Assembly: GCA_021298315.1 (NCBI GenBank)
Contig: JAJTFC010000037.1
Location: forward strand, 1-34,721
Length of the DNA: 34,721 nucleotides
Reading direction: 5' to 3'
Source: Planctomycetaceae bacterium
GTDB lineage: Bacteria > Planctomycetota > Planctomycetia > Pirellulales > Pirellulaceae
In this document: positions 15,994 through 25,139 of the stretch, in pieces
Layout: every line of letters begins with the position of its first letter
Position numbering within the stretch: the stretch's first letter is position 1
Position numbers and translations under genes: made by a program
Notes under the pieces: generated by a model
The model's database searches: none
Seen by the model: only the letters and a program-made list of their open reading frames with translations
What the model was told of the DNA's origin: nothing

Positions 15994-17358
15994 TTAGCCG
16001 ATCTGCAGGATTCCGGTCGAGTCACCAAAATCACCCCGGTCGGCACCGACACCATCGAGCATGGATCGGAACAGATTATTCAGAGGGGTGTTTTTGGGAT
16101 ACTCAAGGATCCTTCCGGTGGCAAGGTTTCTGCCACCTCGACCTGCCAGCAGGATTGGAAGATCGTGGTGATCATGTCGATTGCCATCGTTGATCGCACC
16201 GCCATAGACGATCAAGGAATGATCGAGCAAGTTGCCATCCCCGTCTGGGGTCTCTCGCATCTTCTTGAGGAAGTAAGCGAATTGTTCGCAGTAGTAGCGG
16301 TCGATCTTAGCGATCTTTTCGATGTTGTCTTGCTTGTTCTCGTGGTGCGAGAGTTGATGATGGCCGTCCTTGACCTCGATCATCGGGAAAGCCCTATTGC
16401 TTCCCTCATTGGCCAGCATAAAGCTTGCGACTCGAGTTGTGTCGGTGCGGAAGGCCAGGACCATCAGATCATACATCAGGCGAATATGCTCGGTGACATC
16501 GCTTGGCTTTTCCGCAGGTGCCGTGGTTCCTTCGGGCAACGCGATGGGGGTCGAGAACCGAGAGATTCTCTGTTCAAGTTCTCGGACACTAGTGAAGTAT
16601 TCATCGAGCTTTCGAGAGTCCTCGGCACCGACTTGTCTAGCCAAGTGTTTGCGCTGATCGCTTACGAAATCCAGAATGCTCGATTTTAGACCTTGTTCCT
16701 TAGCATCGTCTCCTCCGGCAACACCGAACAAGCGATCGAACGCTCGCTTGGGCTGAATCTCTTTTCCTGTTGGAAGCGTTTCACTTCGCCAAGAGATATT
16801 GTTCGAATAGGCACACGCGTAGCCCGAATCGCATGAACCTGCATCGCGACCCTCTTCGGTTCCCAGTTCGATCGAGGCCAAGCGAGTGTTACGTCCATAG
16901 GTGTCGGCGGCTATTTGATCGGCCGATCGGCCCACTTTAATTTTCGACCCTGCAGTTTTGAATGGATGTGCACCTGTCAAATAAGCCGCAGCGCTTCGTG
17001 CGTGATCCCCAGGACCATCGCCAAGCGACTGAGCGTTGACTTGTGCCAATCCCTTCATCACATTGAAATCGTTACGGCACTCGGCAAGTGGCTCGAGCGT
17101 TGGAGAGAGTTCCCATTGGGAACCGGTTCCCTTGGGTGCCCAACGATCGGCGTTGGTGCCGTTGGGAAAGAATACCCAAGCGAGCCGAACAGGCCTTTCG
17201 ACGGCTTGTGCAGCACTCGCTGGACGCATCGCATCGAGCATCGGCAGGGCCATCGAAGCGGCGATGCCATTGATGCCGATGCGTCGGAGCACCGTTCGGC
17301 GGTTGAGTCGCATCGAGCTGTTGTAGGAACCCGTCGGCAGGGCTGGATCGGTGCTCAT
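15994..17358 (-). CDS. DUF1552 domain protein (Tat-exported)
   Basis: 454 residues. DUF1552 proteins are planctomycete/verrucomicrobial exported proteins distantly like DUF1501 and are normally encoded beside DUF1592-type cytochromes, as here (4 nt gap). A twin-arginine motif NRRTVLRRIGI (residues 19-29) precedes a hydrophobic stretch ending ASAAQA. Recognisable stretches are RLAWVFFPNGTNADRWAP, GDGPGDHARSAAAYLTGAHP, SIELGTEEGRDAGSCDSGY, YACAYSNNISWRSETLP, GHHQLSHH and LIVYGGAINDGNRHDHHDLP. ATG 17358 is taken as start; ATG 17313, just before the twin arginines, is also plausible. The role is unknown; the family partner gene suggests joint action in the periplasm. Confidence 0.93.
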   Translation of the reverse strand: MSTDPALPTGSYNSSMRLNRRTVLRRIGINGIAASMALPMLDAMRPASAAQAVERPVRLAWVFFPNGTNADRWAPKGTGSQWELSPTLEPLAECRNDFNVMKGLAQVNAQSLGDGPGDHARSAAAYLTGAHPFKTAGSKIKVGRSADQIAADTYGRNTRLASIELGTEEGRDAGSCDSGYACAYSNNISWRSETLPTGKEIQPKRAFDRLFGVAGGDDAKEQGLKSSILDFVSDQRKHLARQVGAEDSRKLDEYFTSVRELEQRISRFSTPIALPEGTTAPAEKPSDVTEHIRLMYDLMVLAFRTDTTRVASFMLANEGSNRAFPMIEVKDGHHQLSHHENKQDNIEKIAKIDRYYCEQFAYFLKKMRETPDGDGNLLDHSLIVYGGAINDGNRHDHHDLPILLAGRGGRNLATGRILEYPKNTPLNNLFRSMLDGVGADRGDFGDSTGILQIG

Positions 17359-17362
17359 CGTT

Positions 17363-19726
17363 TTAGTTCCGATTGGCTTGTGTTTGGGGCAAGTCGAGGG
17401 AGCGTTGCAGGAAGGAGTCGCTTTGAACGATCTCTAAAATCAAGGCTTTGATTGTATATCGATTTTGCTGGGCGTGTGCGAGTATTTTATCGACATCGCA
17501 TCGGTCGGCCCGCTGTAAACCTCTCCCAAGAGCATAAGTTAACAGCCGTTGGGTGAAGTTTTTGGCGACATCCGGGGTTCTGTCGGAGAGAATTTTGATG
17601 AGTTCTGTGGGGCCTGTGAAGGTTTTTCCGTCGACCAGGGACCCTTGAGCCAGGATCTCTCGACCGTCCTCCTGGTCGCGCCAACGACCCGTCGCGTCGA
17701 AATTCTCCAGTCCCAGGCCAATCGGATCGATAAGTTTGTGACAACCTGCACAACTGGGATTGGACCGATGGATTTCAAGTCGTTCTCGCAAGGAAGCATG
17801 GTCGTCGGCTTTGGCTTGCTCGAGCGACGGCACATTCGGAGGAGCCGATGGAGGCGGATCCCCTAAGACGGTCTCTAGAACCCACTTGCCTCGCTTGACC
17901 GCCGAACTTCGCGTTGGGTTGGAAGTCAGCGCCAGGGCTGCTGCTTGGGTCAATACACCCTTGCGATTCTCCGGCAGCGTTACACGGATCCAACGATCCT
18001 CTTGTTCGTAGAGCCCTTGGCGGCGTGGATCACCGTCGTTTTTACCAGGCCTGCGTTTATACATCTCTGAAGGTTGTTGGCCATCGAACTCAACCCCATA
18101 GAACTCAGCAAGCCTCGGATTGACGAATGTGTAGTCTGCGGTGAGGAAATCTTCGATCGAACCTTCGTGCAAGACGTGCCTGCAAAACATTTCGGTCTCC
18201 TTGACCATCGCTGCTCGCAATCGATCCGACCACATTGGAAATTTGTCCCTGTCGATGTCGATCTTTTGGATATTCCTAAGTCCTAGCCATTGAGAAAAAA
18301 ATCCAGTGATCAGCGATTCACTTCGGGAATCCTGTAGCATCCGCAGAGCTTCGGCCTGCAAGACCTCCGGCTCATGGAGACGATTTTCTGCGGCCAGTTT
18401 CAAAAGCGTTTCGTCGGGTGTTGAAGCCCACAGAAAATAAGACAATCGAGTCGCGATTCCAAAATCATCGAGTCTTCGAACTGCGTCGCTTTGGACGAAG
18501 CTTTCAGAGCGAAACAAAAATTGCGGAGCAACCAGAGCACCCTGCAGTCCGTATCGCAAAGACTCTTCATAGCTACATCCAGCATCCGACGCCTTCTGAC
18601 AGATCATCATCACCGCGTGAACCTCGTCATCACTGACACTGCGACGATACAGCTTGGGAAGCAATTGATTGAAGACCCTGCGAGTCGCCTCGGTAAACCC
18701 GATTGGCATCGCATCGGCCTGATCTTTGTCCTGCGGAGTTGCAATCACGACTTGTTGATGAATCCTTGGAAATGCAGGGTCTCCTTGTTCGGGCCCAACG
18801 AGTCGAACCGAATGAATAATCAATCGCCGATTGCCAGCACCGCGATTCTCCGGATTCGTATCATCTGCATATTCGATGCGAAGCATGTGATCTCCAGCGG
18901 TGGTTTCAAAATCGTATTTGGCCGTTTCGTCCTTAGGTGCCACATCCCATTCAGAGATCAGCGTTTCGTCGAGCCATAACTTGGCTTTGCAATTGTCCTT
19001 CTGGTCGTCACCAAATCGGGTGCGAATGCTCACCGTGTACTTGCCCGAGGCGACGTAAATCGGAACGCTCAGAGACTGACCAAACGGAAGATACTCGCCC
19101 TCGAAACTCTGCTTACGAAACGATTCGCGATCCAATGAGATCACTCGTTTGGAAATCAAAGCGGCCGCCTGGAGGTACTTCTCCAACGCGATCGGCGCAA
19201 GCGTTAGTACTTCACCTTGGTTATCGAAACCATTACCCACATCGTCAGAGACAAAACCGATCTCCTTGGATGGCTTAAAATCCACACCGAAGATATCTCG
19301 GATCGTATTGTCGTATTCAAATTGATTGAGCCGACGCACCGTTACGTGAGGAGTCGTCGGACGATGATTGCAGTCGACCTCATGGAGCGTTCGCTCGATC
19401 CATTGAGTGACCAAAGCACGCTCCTGAGTACTCATCTTCGAGGACTCGGCAGGAGGCATTGCCTCGGCCCGAATCACCCCTCGAATTTGCTCCCAAGTGC
19501 TCTCGTGGGATCGGATTTTTTCGAGCGTTGAATAGTCCCCCAAGTTAACACCAGCCTCGTTGGCCCCATCCATATGGCACTCACCACAGTGGGTTTTCAT
19601 CACAGGCAGGACTTTTTCGGCCCATAGACTCGTCAGCTCCGCATCAAGCGGATCTTGGCAAATGGCCAATGGGCTTTGAAGCATCAGCCCTAGTCCAAGC
19701 AAGAGGCGTAAGACAATTCGGGTCAT
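17363..19726 (-). CDS. DUF1587/1592/1588/1585-type planctomycete cytochrome protein
   Basis: 787 residues. After a signal peptide (1-23, ending AICQ) comes a cytochrome-c-like module with CGECH at 47-51 and AMPPAESS as a possible axial methionine region. Then follow the standard domains of the family: DUF1587 near 128-190 (RRLNQFEYDNTIRDIFGVDF, GFDNQGE), a beta domain (about 215-310), DUF1595 (about 345-400), DUF1592 (about 410-540), DUF1588 (about 555-650) and DUF1585 at the end (about 690-765). A second heme motif CAGCH sits near residue 660 in the CHKLIDPIGLGLENFD segment. Such proteins are expected in the periplasm and contain two potential heme attachment sites. This is the first gene of the minus-strand block; DUF1552 follows after 4 nt. 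Confidence 0.95.
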   Translation of the reverse strand: MTRIVLRLLLGLGLMLQSPLAICQDPLDAELTSLWAEKVLPVMKTHCGECHMDGANEAGVNLGDYSTLEKIRSHESTWEQIRGVIRAEAMPPAESSKMSTQERALVTQWIERTLHEVDCNHRPTTPHVTVRRLNQFEYDNTIRDIFGVDFKPSKEIGFVSDDVGNGFDNQGEVLTLAPIALEKYLQAAALISKRVISLDRESFRKQSFEGEYLPFGQSLSVPIYVASGKYTVSIRTRFGDDQKDNCKAKLWLDETLISEWDVAPKDETAKYDFETTAGDHMLRIEYADDTNPENRGAGNRRLIIHSVRLVGPEQGDPAFPRIHQQVVIATPQDKDQADAMPIGFTEATRRVFNQLLPKLYRRSVSDDEVHAVMMICQKASDAGCSYEESLRYGLQGALVAPQFLFRSESFVQSDAVRRLDDFGIATRLSYFLWASTPDETLLKLAAENRLHEPEVLQAEALRMLQDSRSESLITGFFSQWLGLRNIQKIDIDRDKFPMWSDRLRAAMVKETEMFCRHVLHEGSIEDFLTADYTFVNPRLAEFYGVEFDGQQPSEMYKRRPGKNDGDPRRQGLYEQEDRWIRVTLPENRKGVLTQAAALALTSNPTRSSAVKRGKWVLETVLGDPPPSAPPNVPSLEQAKADDHASLRERLEIHRSNPSCAGCHKLIDPIGLGLENFDATGRWRDQEDGREILAQGSLVDGKTFTGPTELIKILSDRTPDVAKNFTQRLLTYALGRGLQRADRCDVDKILAHAQQNRYTIKALILEIVQSDSFLQRSLDLPQTQANRN

Positions 19727-20051
19727 GGCAGGTAGAAAATACGAGGCGGGAAGGGCGATCGAGGTTCATTGTATTGGTAATTAAAGGAATTTACGATAGG
19801 AAACCGGCATTAGGCCGCCTTCTGGTGTTTGGCGTGGCTAGATTTGAAAAACGTGCACAAGCCCTTACAAACCCGAGGTGGTTGAACCTCTTGGCAATAT
19901 CCGATTTGCTGCTTTACGTCTGAAAATGCTAGCTAGCAGACTGGTTTGAATTTGGTCTTTCGATCACCGGTTTGAATTTGCTATGACCCTGGGTTGATTG
20001 GATCAGGAAAAGGAATTTCAGATCGAGTTTCAGATCAGGGGTCATCGGTAG
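19727..20051. other. Divergent intergenic region with repeat pairs
   Basis: A 325-nt gap between the divergent cytochrome block (minus) and the DUF11 gene (plus), expected to hold both promoters, though I see no consensus pair. It contains two identical 12-mers GGTTTGAATTTG (19943-19954 and 19969-19980, 26 bp apart) and two TTTCAGATC copies (20016-20024 and 20028-20036, 12 bp apart). An imperfect inverted pair, ATGACCCTG (19983-19991) and CAGGGGTCAT (from 20037), surrounds the second set. The AGGGG just before 20052 can act as ribosome binding site. Confidence 0.45.
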
Positions 20052-22271
20052 ATGTCGCGATATGCATTCATAGCGGCAGCGACCACGTTTACGGGGTTGC
20101 TGATTGTTTTGACAATGGCCATCGCCCAGCGCGATGCTCGTGTCACGAGCACTCTGCCTGATGTCGAAGCGTCAGCATATTCGGCCGTGTTAGCAAAGCC
20201 GATTGTCGTTGACTCCGACACAATTGCATCCGATGGTGGGGTCATACCGAGCTTGCCTCCGGCTGGTTTGCCGGGCAGCACTTCCATTCCACTTCCCCAA
20301 GTACCAGAGCCTGAATCCATTGGAGCTTGGGCTAGCGATTCATTGATCGAGGATTCGTCGGAGATTGTGCTGGCCTCTGGTCAAGCACCAGTGCCTGTTG
20401 CCAGTGAACCACCGAAGTTCGACGCATCGCGGATTGTTGCCCCACGTCCGAAGAATGATTCTGTGCCGACATTATTGCCCCCGGGAGGGTCCTCATTGGG
20501 TGCGCCACCTAGCGTGTCGTTGCCGGCCCTTCCTGACGTTGCACCTTCGCTCACCCCCCTGCCCTCTGTTGCACCCCCTCCTGTAACACCAACGCCTATA
20601 ACATCTGCACCCATAACATCTGCACCCATAACGCAGCCGCCTGTATTTCCACCTCCGGCATTTTCGCAACCTGTTTCATCAGGGCCGACTGCTGCTGATC
20701 CAATTGCACCAACGCCTATCGCCTCCCCAAGCACCCCTGGAGCCGTTCCCAGTTTCAGGCCAGAGCCAGCGTCTGCTCCTAATTTTCCTTCGACGGGCAA
20801 TCGAAGCATAGGTGAGTCCAGCGATCCGCCTTCTTTGACTGCGCGAGGTGCGACAGGGTGGTCGATGGCCACCCCGACTCCTGGATCGCGTCAATTCGAT
20901 GGTTCGCAGAACCCAAGCTTAGAGATCCATAAACGAGCACCACAAGAAGTCCAAGTTGGAGTATCTGCAACGTTTACAGCAGTGGTGCGAAATGTTGGCA
21001 ATTCAACCGCCTTTGATGTTCAAGTCACCGATGCGATTCCCAAAGGTTGTCGTTTCGTAAGAGCTTTCCCAGAGGCGCAAGGAGTCGGCAACGACGGTCT
21101 TGCGTGGAACCTCGGAGAGCTTGCCGCCGGCCAGGAAGCCACCATCAGTATGGAGCTAGTTCCGGAAACAGAAGGCGAGATCGGATCGGTCGCAAGCGTC
21201 AAATTTGCGGCTCAAGCTTCGGTTCGAACCATCAGCACTCAACCAAGGCTTTCGATTAAACAAACTGCAGTGGCAGAAATGCTCGGTGGAGATTCGGCGA
21301 CCATCATCATCGATGTAACCAACACTGGAACCGGCGTGGCACGGGATGTGAGGCTCGAAGAAGATGTCCCCTCGGTCTTTCGACACATCACCGGAGCCAG
21401 CGCCTTGCAACAGGATGTCGGTGATCTTGCACCGGGAGAGTCGTTGCGTTTTGAAATCGAACTCATGGCACTGACGGCTGGCAAGGTCTCCAACGTCGTA
21501 AGAGCAACGTCGGCCAATTGCGCTGCTGCCGAATCGGCTTATCCCATCGAGGTCAAAGCACCGAAACTGCAGTTGCAAATCGTAGGCCCCAAACTGCGAC
21601 ACCTCGAACGACCAGCACCCTACGAAGCGGTCATCGAGAACATCGGGACAGCAACCGCGAAAGATCTATATATCACGGCCCGGTTGCCTAGAGGCATGAA
21701 CTTTATCAGCGCCTCGAACGAAGGGACCTATTTGCCCGACCAGCATTCTGTGGCTTGGAATCTGATGGAACTCTCCCCAGGTACGAAAGCAAAAACAGAA
21801 ATGGTCTTGCTTCCGGTTGAAGAAGGAAGATTTTCCATCGCGATGAGCACCGATGGTGATGGAGTTCGCGCCGATCCAACAGAACGTGAAGTGATCGTCG
21901 AAGGACAAAGCGAATTGACCTTTGAAATCGATGACGACAACGATCCTATCGAAGTGGCTGGAATGACCACCTATTCGATCCGTATCAACAACATCGGAAC
22001 CCGACCCGATGCCCAAGTCCGCTTGGTTGTCGAGGCTCCCGAGGGAGCCGTCGTCGAGCAAGTCAACTCGCCGATGAAATACGAAGTCAACGGAAGGCAA
22101 GTGGTCTTTGCCCCCATCCCCAGCCTTGCATCCAAACAACAGGTCGTCGTTAAGGTTGGGGTCAAGCACTCTAGCGAAGGAACACAAGTGCTCAGAGCCT
22201 CCTTGCAAAGCCAGCTTCGAGCCGTGCCGGTTATCAAGGACGAAAGCACTCAGGTCTATCGCGACCAGTAG
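20052..22271 (+). CDS. Exported proline-rich protein with DUF11-type repeats
   Basis: 739 residues. A signal peptide or N-terminal anchor occupies about 1-26 (FIAAATTFTGLLIVLTMAIAQ). Residues about 75-285 are rich in Pro, Ser, Thr and Ala, with short repeats such as ITSAPITSAPITQPP, and look like a flexible linker exposed outside the membrane. From about residue 287 (NPSLEIHKRAPQEV) four repeats of about 110 residues follow, each with the DUF11/CARDB pattern: ATFTAVVRNVGNSTAFDVQV, ATIIIDVTNTGTGVARDVRL, YEAVIENIGTATAKDLYI and TYSIRINNIGTRPDAQVRL. DUF11 repeats are immunoglobulin-like beta modules of surface or secreted proteins; there is no catalytic motif. It has no C-terminal anchor, so it is either secreted or held by the N-terminus. 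Confidence 0.85.
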   Translation: MSRYAFIAAATTFTGLLIVLTMAIAQRDARVTSTLPDVEASAYSAVLAKPIVVDSDTIASDGGVIPSLPPAGLPGSTSIPLPQVPEPESIGAWASDSLIEDSSEIVLASGQAPVPVASEPPKFDASRIVAPRPKNDSVPTLLPPGGSSLGAPPSVSLPALPDVAPSLTPLPSVAPPPVTPTPITSAPITSAPITQPPVFPPPAFSQPVSSGPTAADPIAPTPIASPSTPGAVPSFRPEPASAPNFPSTGNRSIGESSDPPSLTARGATGWSMATPTPGSRQFDGSQNPSLEIHKRAPQEVQVGVSATFTAVVRNVGNSTAFDVQVTDAIPKGCRFVRAFPEAQGVGNDGLAWNLGELAAGQEATISMELVPETEGEIGSVASVKFAAQASVRTISTQPRLSIKQTAVAEMLGGDSATIIIDVTNTGTGVARDVRLEEDVPSVFRHITGASALQQDVGDLAPGESLRFEIELMALTAGKVSNVVRATSANCAAAESAYPIEVKAPKLQLQIVGPKLRHLERPAPYEAVIENIGTATAKDLYITARLPRGMNFISASNEGTYLPDQHSVAWNLMELSPGTKAKTEMVLLPVEEGRFSIAMSTDGDGVRADPTEREVIVEGQSELTFEIDDDNDPIEVAGMTTYSIRINNIGTRPDAQVRLVVEAPEGAVVEQVNSPMKYEVNGRQVVFAPIPSLASKQQVVVKVGVKHSSEGTQVLRASLQSQLRAVPVIKDESTQVYRDQ
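20598..20627 (+). repeat. 15-bp tandem duplication in the proline-rich linker
   Basis: ATAACATCTGCACCC occurs twice back to back (20598-20612 and 20613-20627) inside the DUF11 gene, encoding a doubled ITSAP. A third, partial copy follows (ATAACGCAGCC, ITQP). The unit keeps the frame, so it only lengthens the linker. Confidence 0.9.
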
Positions 22272-22634
22272 CCAATCTACTATCCAGCCCCCGATAGCTA
22301 CCGATCAGTTAAACATCTTGCACGATGTGCGCGCTGGGCTCGATGTGCAATTTCGCATGGAAATTTTGCTGAAACCGCCAGAAAACGCGGGAAATTTAAC
22401 CTTGCGCACATGGTTCGTTAACAATTCGCGATTCTCTTAACCGTTTCTTAACACAAAGCTAACGTTTGCTTCACTCTTTTGCTAGCTCTAGTGCGTAAAG
22501 TGATCGCATCTCATTGAGAGGGAACTTCCTGGTTACCAAAGGCGGACCACAGTGGATCTGCAAACCTGGAAAGAATGGGGCTCCGGACGGAGGCTCGGAC
22601 GGTTCGCCTCGAGCATTCATGAGGAAGCGAAGAT
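22272..22634 (+). other. Intergenic leader of DUF1559 gene no. 1
   Basis: A 363-nt gap without a coding frame worth calling. Its centre holds the 11-bp-periodic repeats at 22436-22474. Downstream, before the start at 22635, the GC-rich segment with CTCCGGACGGAG and GAGG/CCTC elements (about 22580-22615) could fold as a leader hairpin. GAGGAAG (about 22620) is a ribosome binding site for the ATG at 22635. A leader of over 100 nt is predicted if transcription begins just after the repeats. Confidence 0.4.
22436..22476 (+). promoter_or_regulatory. 11-bp-periodic direct repeats, Pho-box-like operator
   Basis: CTTAAC (22436-22441), CTTAAC (22447-22452), GCTAAC (22458-22463) and CTTCAC (22469-22474) are spaced at exactly 11 bp, about one helical turn each. 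As 8-mers with 3-nt spacers they are laid out like the CTTAACCT-type Pho boxes bound by PhoB/SphR-type response regulators. Two further half-sites, TTTAAC (22395-22400) and GTTAAC (22417-22422), are 22 bp apart upstream, in a second phase. A weak -10-like TAGCTCTAGT lies just after. The binding protein is inferred, not shown. Confidence 0.5.
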
Positions 22635-23639
22635 ATGAAGCGAAACAATTTGGTGCATCGTTCAGGGTTCACATTGGTTGAGTTGCTCGTGGTCATTGCG
22701 ATCATCGGCATTCTGGTTGGATTGCTTTTGCCTGCAGTGCAAGCCGCACGCGAAGCTGCCCGTCGCATGAGTTGCTCGAGCAACGCACGTCAGCTTGGAC
22801 TGGCATTGATGAACTACGAAAGCGCCTACAAGCGACTTCCACCGAGTCGCATCTCCGTATCGACCCCGGCGGTATTTCAAGTTTCTTGGCCAGCGATGAT
22901 CCTGCCGATGATCGAGCAAGGCCCAAATTTCAGCCGCTATAACTTCAACATTCCTTGGTATGCTCCGGCCAACGATGTTGTAACGACCACGCAAATTCCT
23001 ATCATGATTTGCCCATCTGCCCCAACGCCACGGGATGTTCCACCACAAAACCTTTACGCAGCGATTTCGAACAATCTACGTACCGACACCCCGATTTGGG
23101 GTTACTCAGACTACGGTTCGATCAACGCTGTGCGAAACGCAGCATTTGTTGCAGCGGGGCTTCCAAGCATCGGGACTCGTGAAGTCATGGGTGCTATGGG
23201 CCGCGGTCCTGACGGTGTGAAGTTAGCGACCATTGTTGACGGGCTTTCGAACACGCTGGTCATCGGCGAAGGTGCTGGTCGTCCTTCGATGTACGTCAGC
23301 GGTCGAAAAGTTGCCAATCCTCGTACGGGTATCGCTTCGGGCACGCTTGTTGTAGCAGATGGTTGGGGATGGGCCGACATCAACGGTGGCTTTAGCGTTG
23401 ACGGTTCGCGTGCCGATGGTCAGCAAAACAGCACGTCAAGTTCGGGAGCCACGACTATCGTTGGCAACTGCTTCATGAACTGCACAAACGACTCGGAATT
23501 CTATGCCTTCCACGGTAGCGGTGCTCACTTTGTCGTCGGTGACGGATCGGTTCAATTCCTCTCTGCGAACATTTCTGGTCCTTCCTTCGTTGCACTATGT
23601 ACCAGAGATCGCGGTGACATCGGTAAGTTCGAAGACTAA
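22635..23639 (+). CDS. DUF1559 family pseudopilin-like protein no. 1
   Basis: 334 residues. The N-terminus has a type IV prepilin signal: a short basic leader [11 protein letters not shown], cleavage after G11, then [18 protein letters not shown] with the conserved Glu at mature position 5, followed by [18 protein letters not shown], the family signature. The rest is a DUF1559 (SBP_bac_10) domain typical of planctomycetes, ending with [19 protein letters not shown] and [13 protein letters not shown] residues. DUF1559 proteins are numerous paralogues in planctomycetes; they are presumed to be processed by a prepilin peptidase and to be part of envelope or surface structures, but their role is not settled. 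The gene follows the Pho-box-like repeats and is closed by the terminator at 23699-23731. Confidence 0.95.
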   Translation: MKRNNLVHRSGFTLVELLVVIAIIGILVGLLLPAVQAAREAARRMSCSSNARQLGLALMNYESAYKRLPPSRISVSTPAVFQVSWPAMILPMIEQGPNFSRYNFNIPWYAPANDVVTTTQIPIMICPSAPTPRDVPPQNLYAAISNNLRTDTPIWGYSDYGSINAVRNAAFVAAGLPSIGTREVMGAMGRGPDGVKLATIVDGLSNTLVIGEGAGRPSMYVSGRKVANPRTGIASGTLVVADGWGWADINGGFSVDGSRADGQQNSTSSSGATTIVGNCFMNCTNDSEFYAFHGSGAHFVVGDGSVQFLSANISGPSFVALCTRDRGDIGKFED

Positions 23640-23698
23640 AGTATGCGGAATCATGGTTAGTTGATCTGCGATAAGATCGACTTTCACGATAATTTCAA

Positions 23699-23731
23699 GA
23701 GCTTACGCAATCGCTTGTGTAAGCTCTTTTT
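23699..23731 (+). terminator. Rho-independent terminator after DUF1559 no. 1
   Basis: GAGCTTACGCAA (23699-23710) pairs with TTGTGTAAGCTC (23715-23726) over 12 bp with one G-U pair and a 4-nt TCGC loop, followed by TTTTT. This should isolate the DUF1559 transcript from the phytase-like gene downstream. Confidence 0.9.
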
Positions 23732-23813
23732 GATGGTGGATTCACCAAACGGTGTGGCAGCGCATGTACGCTGATGTTTTAACCACTCGCAACCAATGGA
23801 AAGTTGTCCTCTT

Positions 23814-25022
23814 ATGAGTTTTGCAAGGACGGATCGATTCTTGTCTTCATGGATCTTGCCAGTCGTGCGGCTATCGATTGTCTCAATATCGGCTGGATGG
23901 TTTTGCCTGCTGGGAATGCTGCCTGCCTACAGCCAAGTTGAGTTTCTAGGATCGACAAAACTCTCAGGCGATTTGACGGATAAAAGTGGTCTCAGTGGCA
24001 TGCTCGAAACCAACACACCGATCGACGCATTCGGGGGACTCTCGGCGATCGACTACACGGGTAAGGAGAATCTTTATGTGGTTTTGTCCGATCGGGGTGC
24101 GGGTGATGGTGCAGCGTCCTTCCCTTGCCGTTTCCATTATGTTGAGTTGAAACTCAATCCTGAAAATCGTTCGATCGATTTCAAGCTCGATCGAACCGCG
24201 ATGCTAAAAGACGCCTCGGGCAAATCCTTGACCGGTAGCTTGTCGCAATTGAAGGCCTGGGACAAAGCAGAAAGATGTCCGAGTTATGATCCTGAAGGGA
24301 TCCGATCGCTGGGTGACGCTGGGGTGGTTATCAGCGATGAATACGGACCGTTTATCGATCAATTTGCCAGCGATGGGCGACATATCAAAAACTTCGCTCT
24401 ACCAGCATCCTTTCAACTTAGCGAAAAACTCAATCCTGCGTTTACTCAAGGTGCATTCAGCAACCGCGGACTCGAAGGAATCGCCATTAGCCCCGATGGC
24501 AAAACGATCGTTGGTGCGATGCAAGGCCCCTTGGTCCAAGACGGGAGAATCGAAAAAAACAAATGCTTGGGTGTCTGGACTCGCTGGATCGTCATCGACG
24601 CTGCTTCCGGCAAAAGCAGACAGTGGGCCTATAAGCTCGATAACGAATCGACTGGGATCAGCGAAGTTCTTGCGGTCGATTCAAACCGCTTTCTTGTCCT
24701 CGAAAGAGACTCCAACGCCGGAGATGCAGCAAAGATCAAACGGATCTATTTGGCAGATGCCTCAGGATCAACCGACATCACCCAGGTCCAATCGATGCGT
24801 CAAGGGCCTCCTGAAGCGACCGTAGTGATCCGAAAAACGTTACTCATCGACCTGCTCAATCCAGCCTACGGTTTTGCCGGAAGCAATGCTCCCGAAAAAC
24901 CTGAAGGAATCACTTGGGGGCCAAAACTCTCGGACGGAAGAAGGCTGTTGATGCTCTGCTTTGACAACGACTTTGAACCCGCTAACCCCACGATATTTGT
25001 TGCGTTTGCCGTCAGTCTCTAA
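23814..25022 (+). CDS. Exported esterase-like activity of phytase family protein
   Basis: About 402 residues from ATG 23814, with GGAAAG about 10 nt upstream; ATG 23796, six codons earlier, is an alternative. A signal peptide (up to about PAYSQ) suggests export. The mature part matches the phytase-like esterase domain (PF13449-type): FGGLSAIDYTGKENLYVVLS with DRG, YDPEGIRSL, GVVISDEYGPFIDQF, NRGLEGIAISPDGKTIVGAM, STGISEVLAVDSNRFLVLER and EGITWGPKLSDGRRLLML. This is a six-bladed beta-propeller fold; the family is named after its similarity to phytase-like esterases and its substrate is generally unknown, possibly a phosphate ester. It is separated from its upstream neighbour by a terminator. 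Confidence 0.88.
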   Translation: MSFARTDRFLSSWILPVVRLSIVSISAGWFCLLGMLPAYSQVEFLGSTKLSGDLTDKSGLSGMLETNTPIDAFGGLSAIDYTGKENLYVVLSDRGAGDGAASFPCRFHYVELKLNPENRSIDFKLDRTAMLKDASGKSLTGSLSQLKAWDKAERCPSYDPEGIRSLGDAGVVISDEYGPFIDQFASDGRHIKNFALPASFQLSEKLNPAFTQGAFSNRGLEGIAISPDGKTIVGAMQGPLVQDGRIEKNKCLGVWTRWIVIDAASGKSRQWAYKLDNESTGISEVLAVDSNRFLVLERDSNAGDAAKIKRIYLADASGSTDITQVQSMRQGPPEATVVIRKTLLIDLLNPAYGFAGSNAPEKPEGITWGPKLSDGRRLLMLCFDNDFEPANPTIFVAFAVSL

Positions 25023-25139
25023 AGGCTTTTGGCGTGCCTGAGGAACGGGAAGTTGCCAATCGAAACGCGCTAGTTAGAATTTAGCCAGCGTGTTAGGTGG
25101 CTCAAAATCTCTATTATAGCCCGGGTTCCTCAGCCAACC

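Noticed and set aside
15859..16689. 276-codon plus-strand frame opposite the DUF1552 gene
   Set aside because: The minus-strand DUF1552 protein is clear by its family motifs. The plus frame is its mirror and has no recognisable domain.
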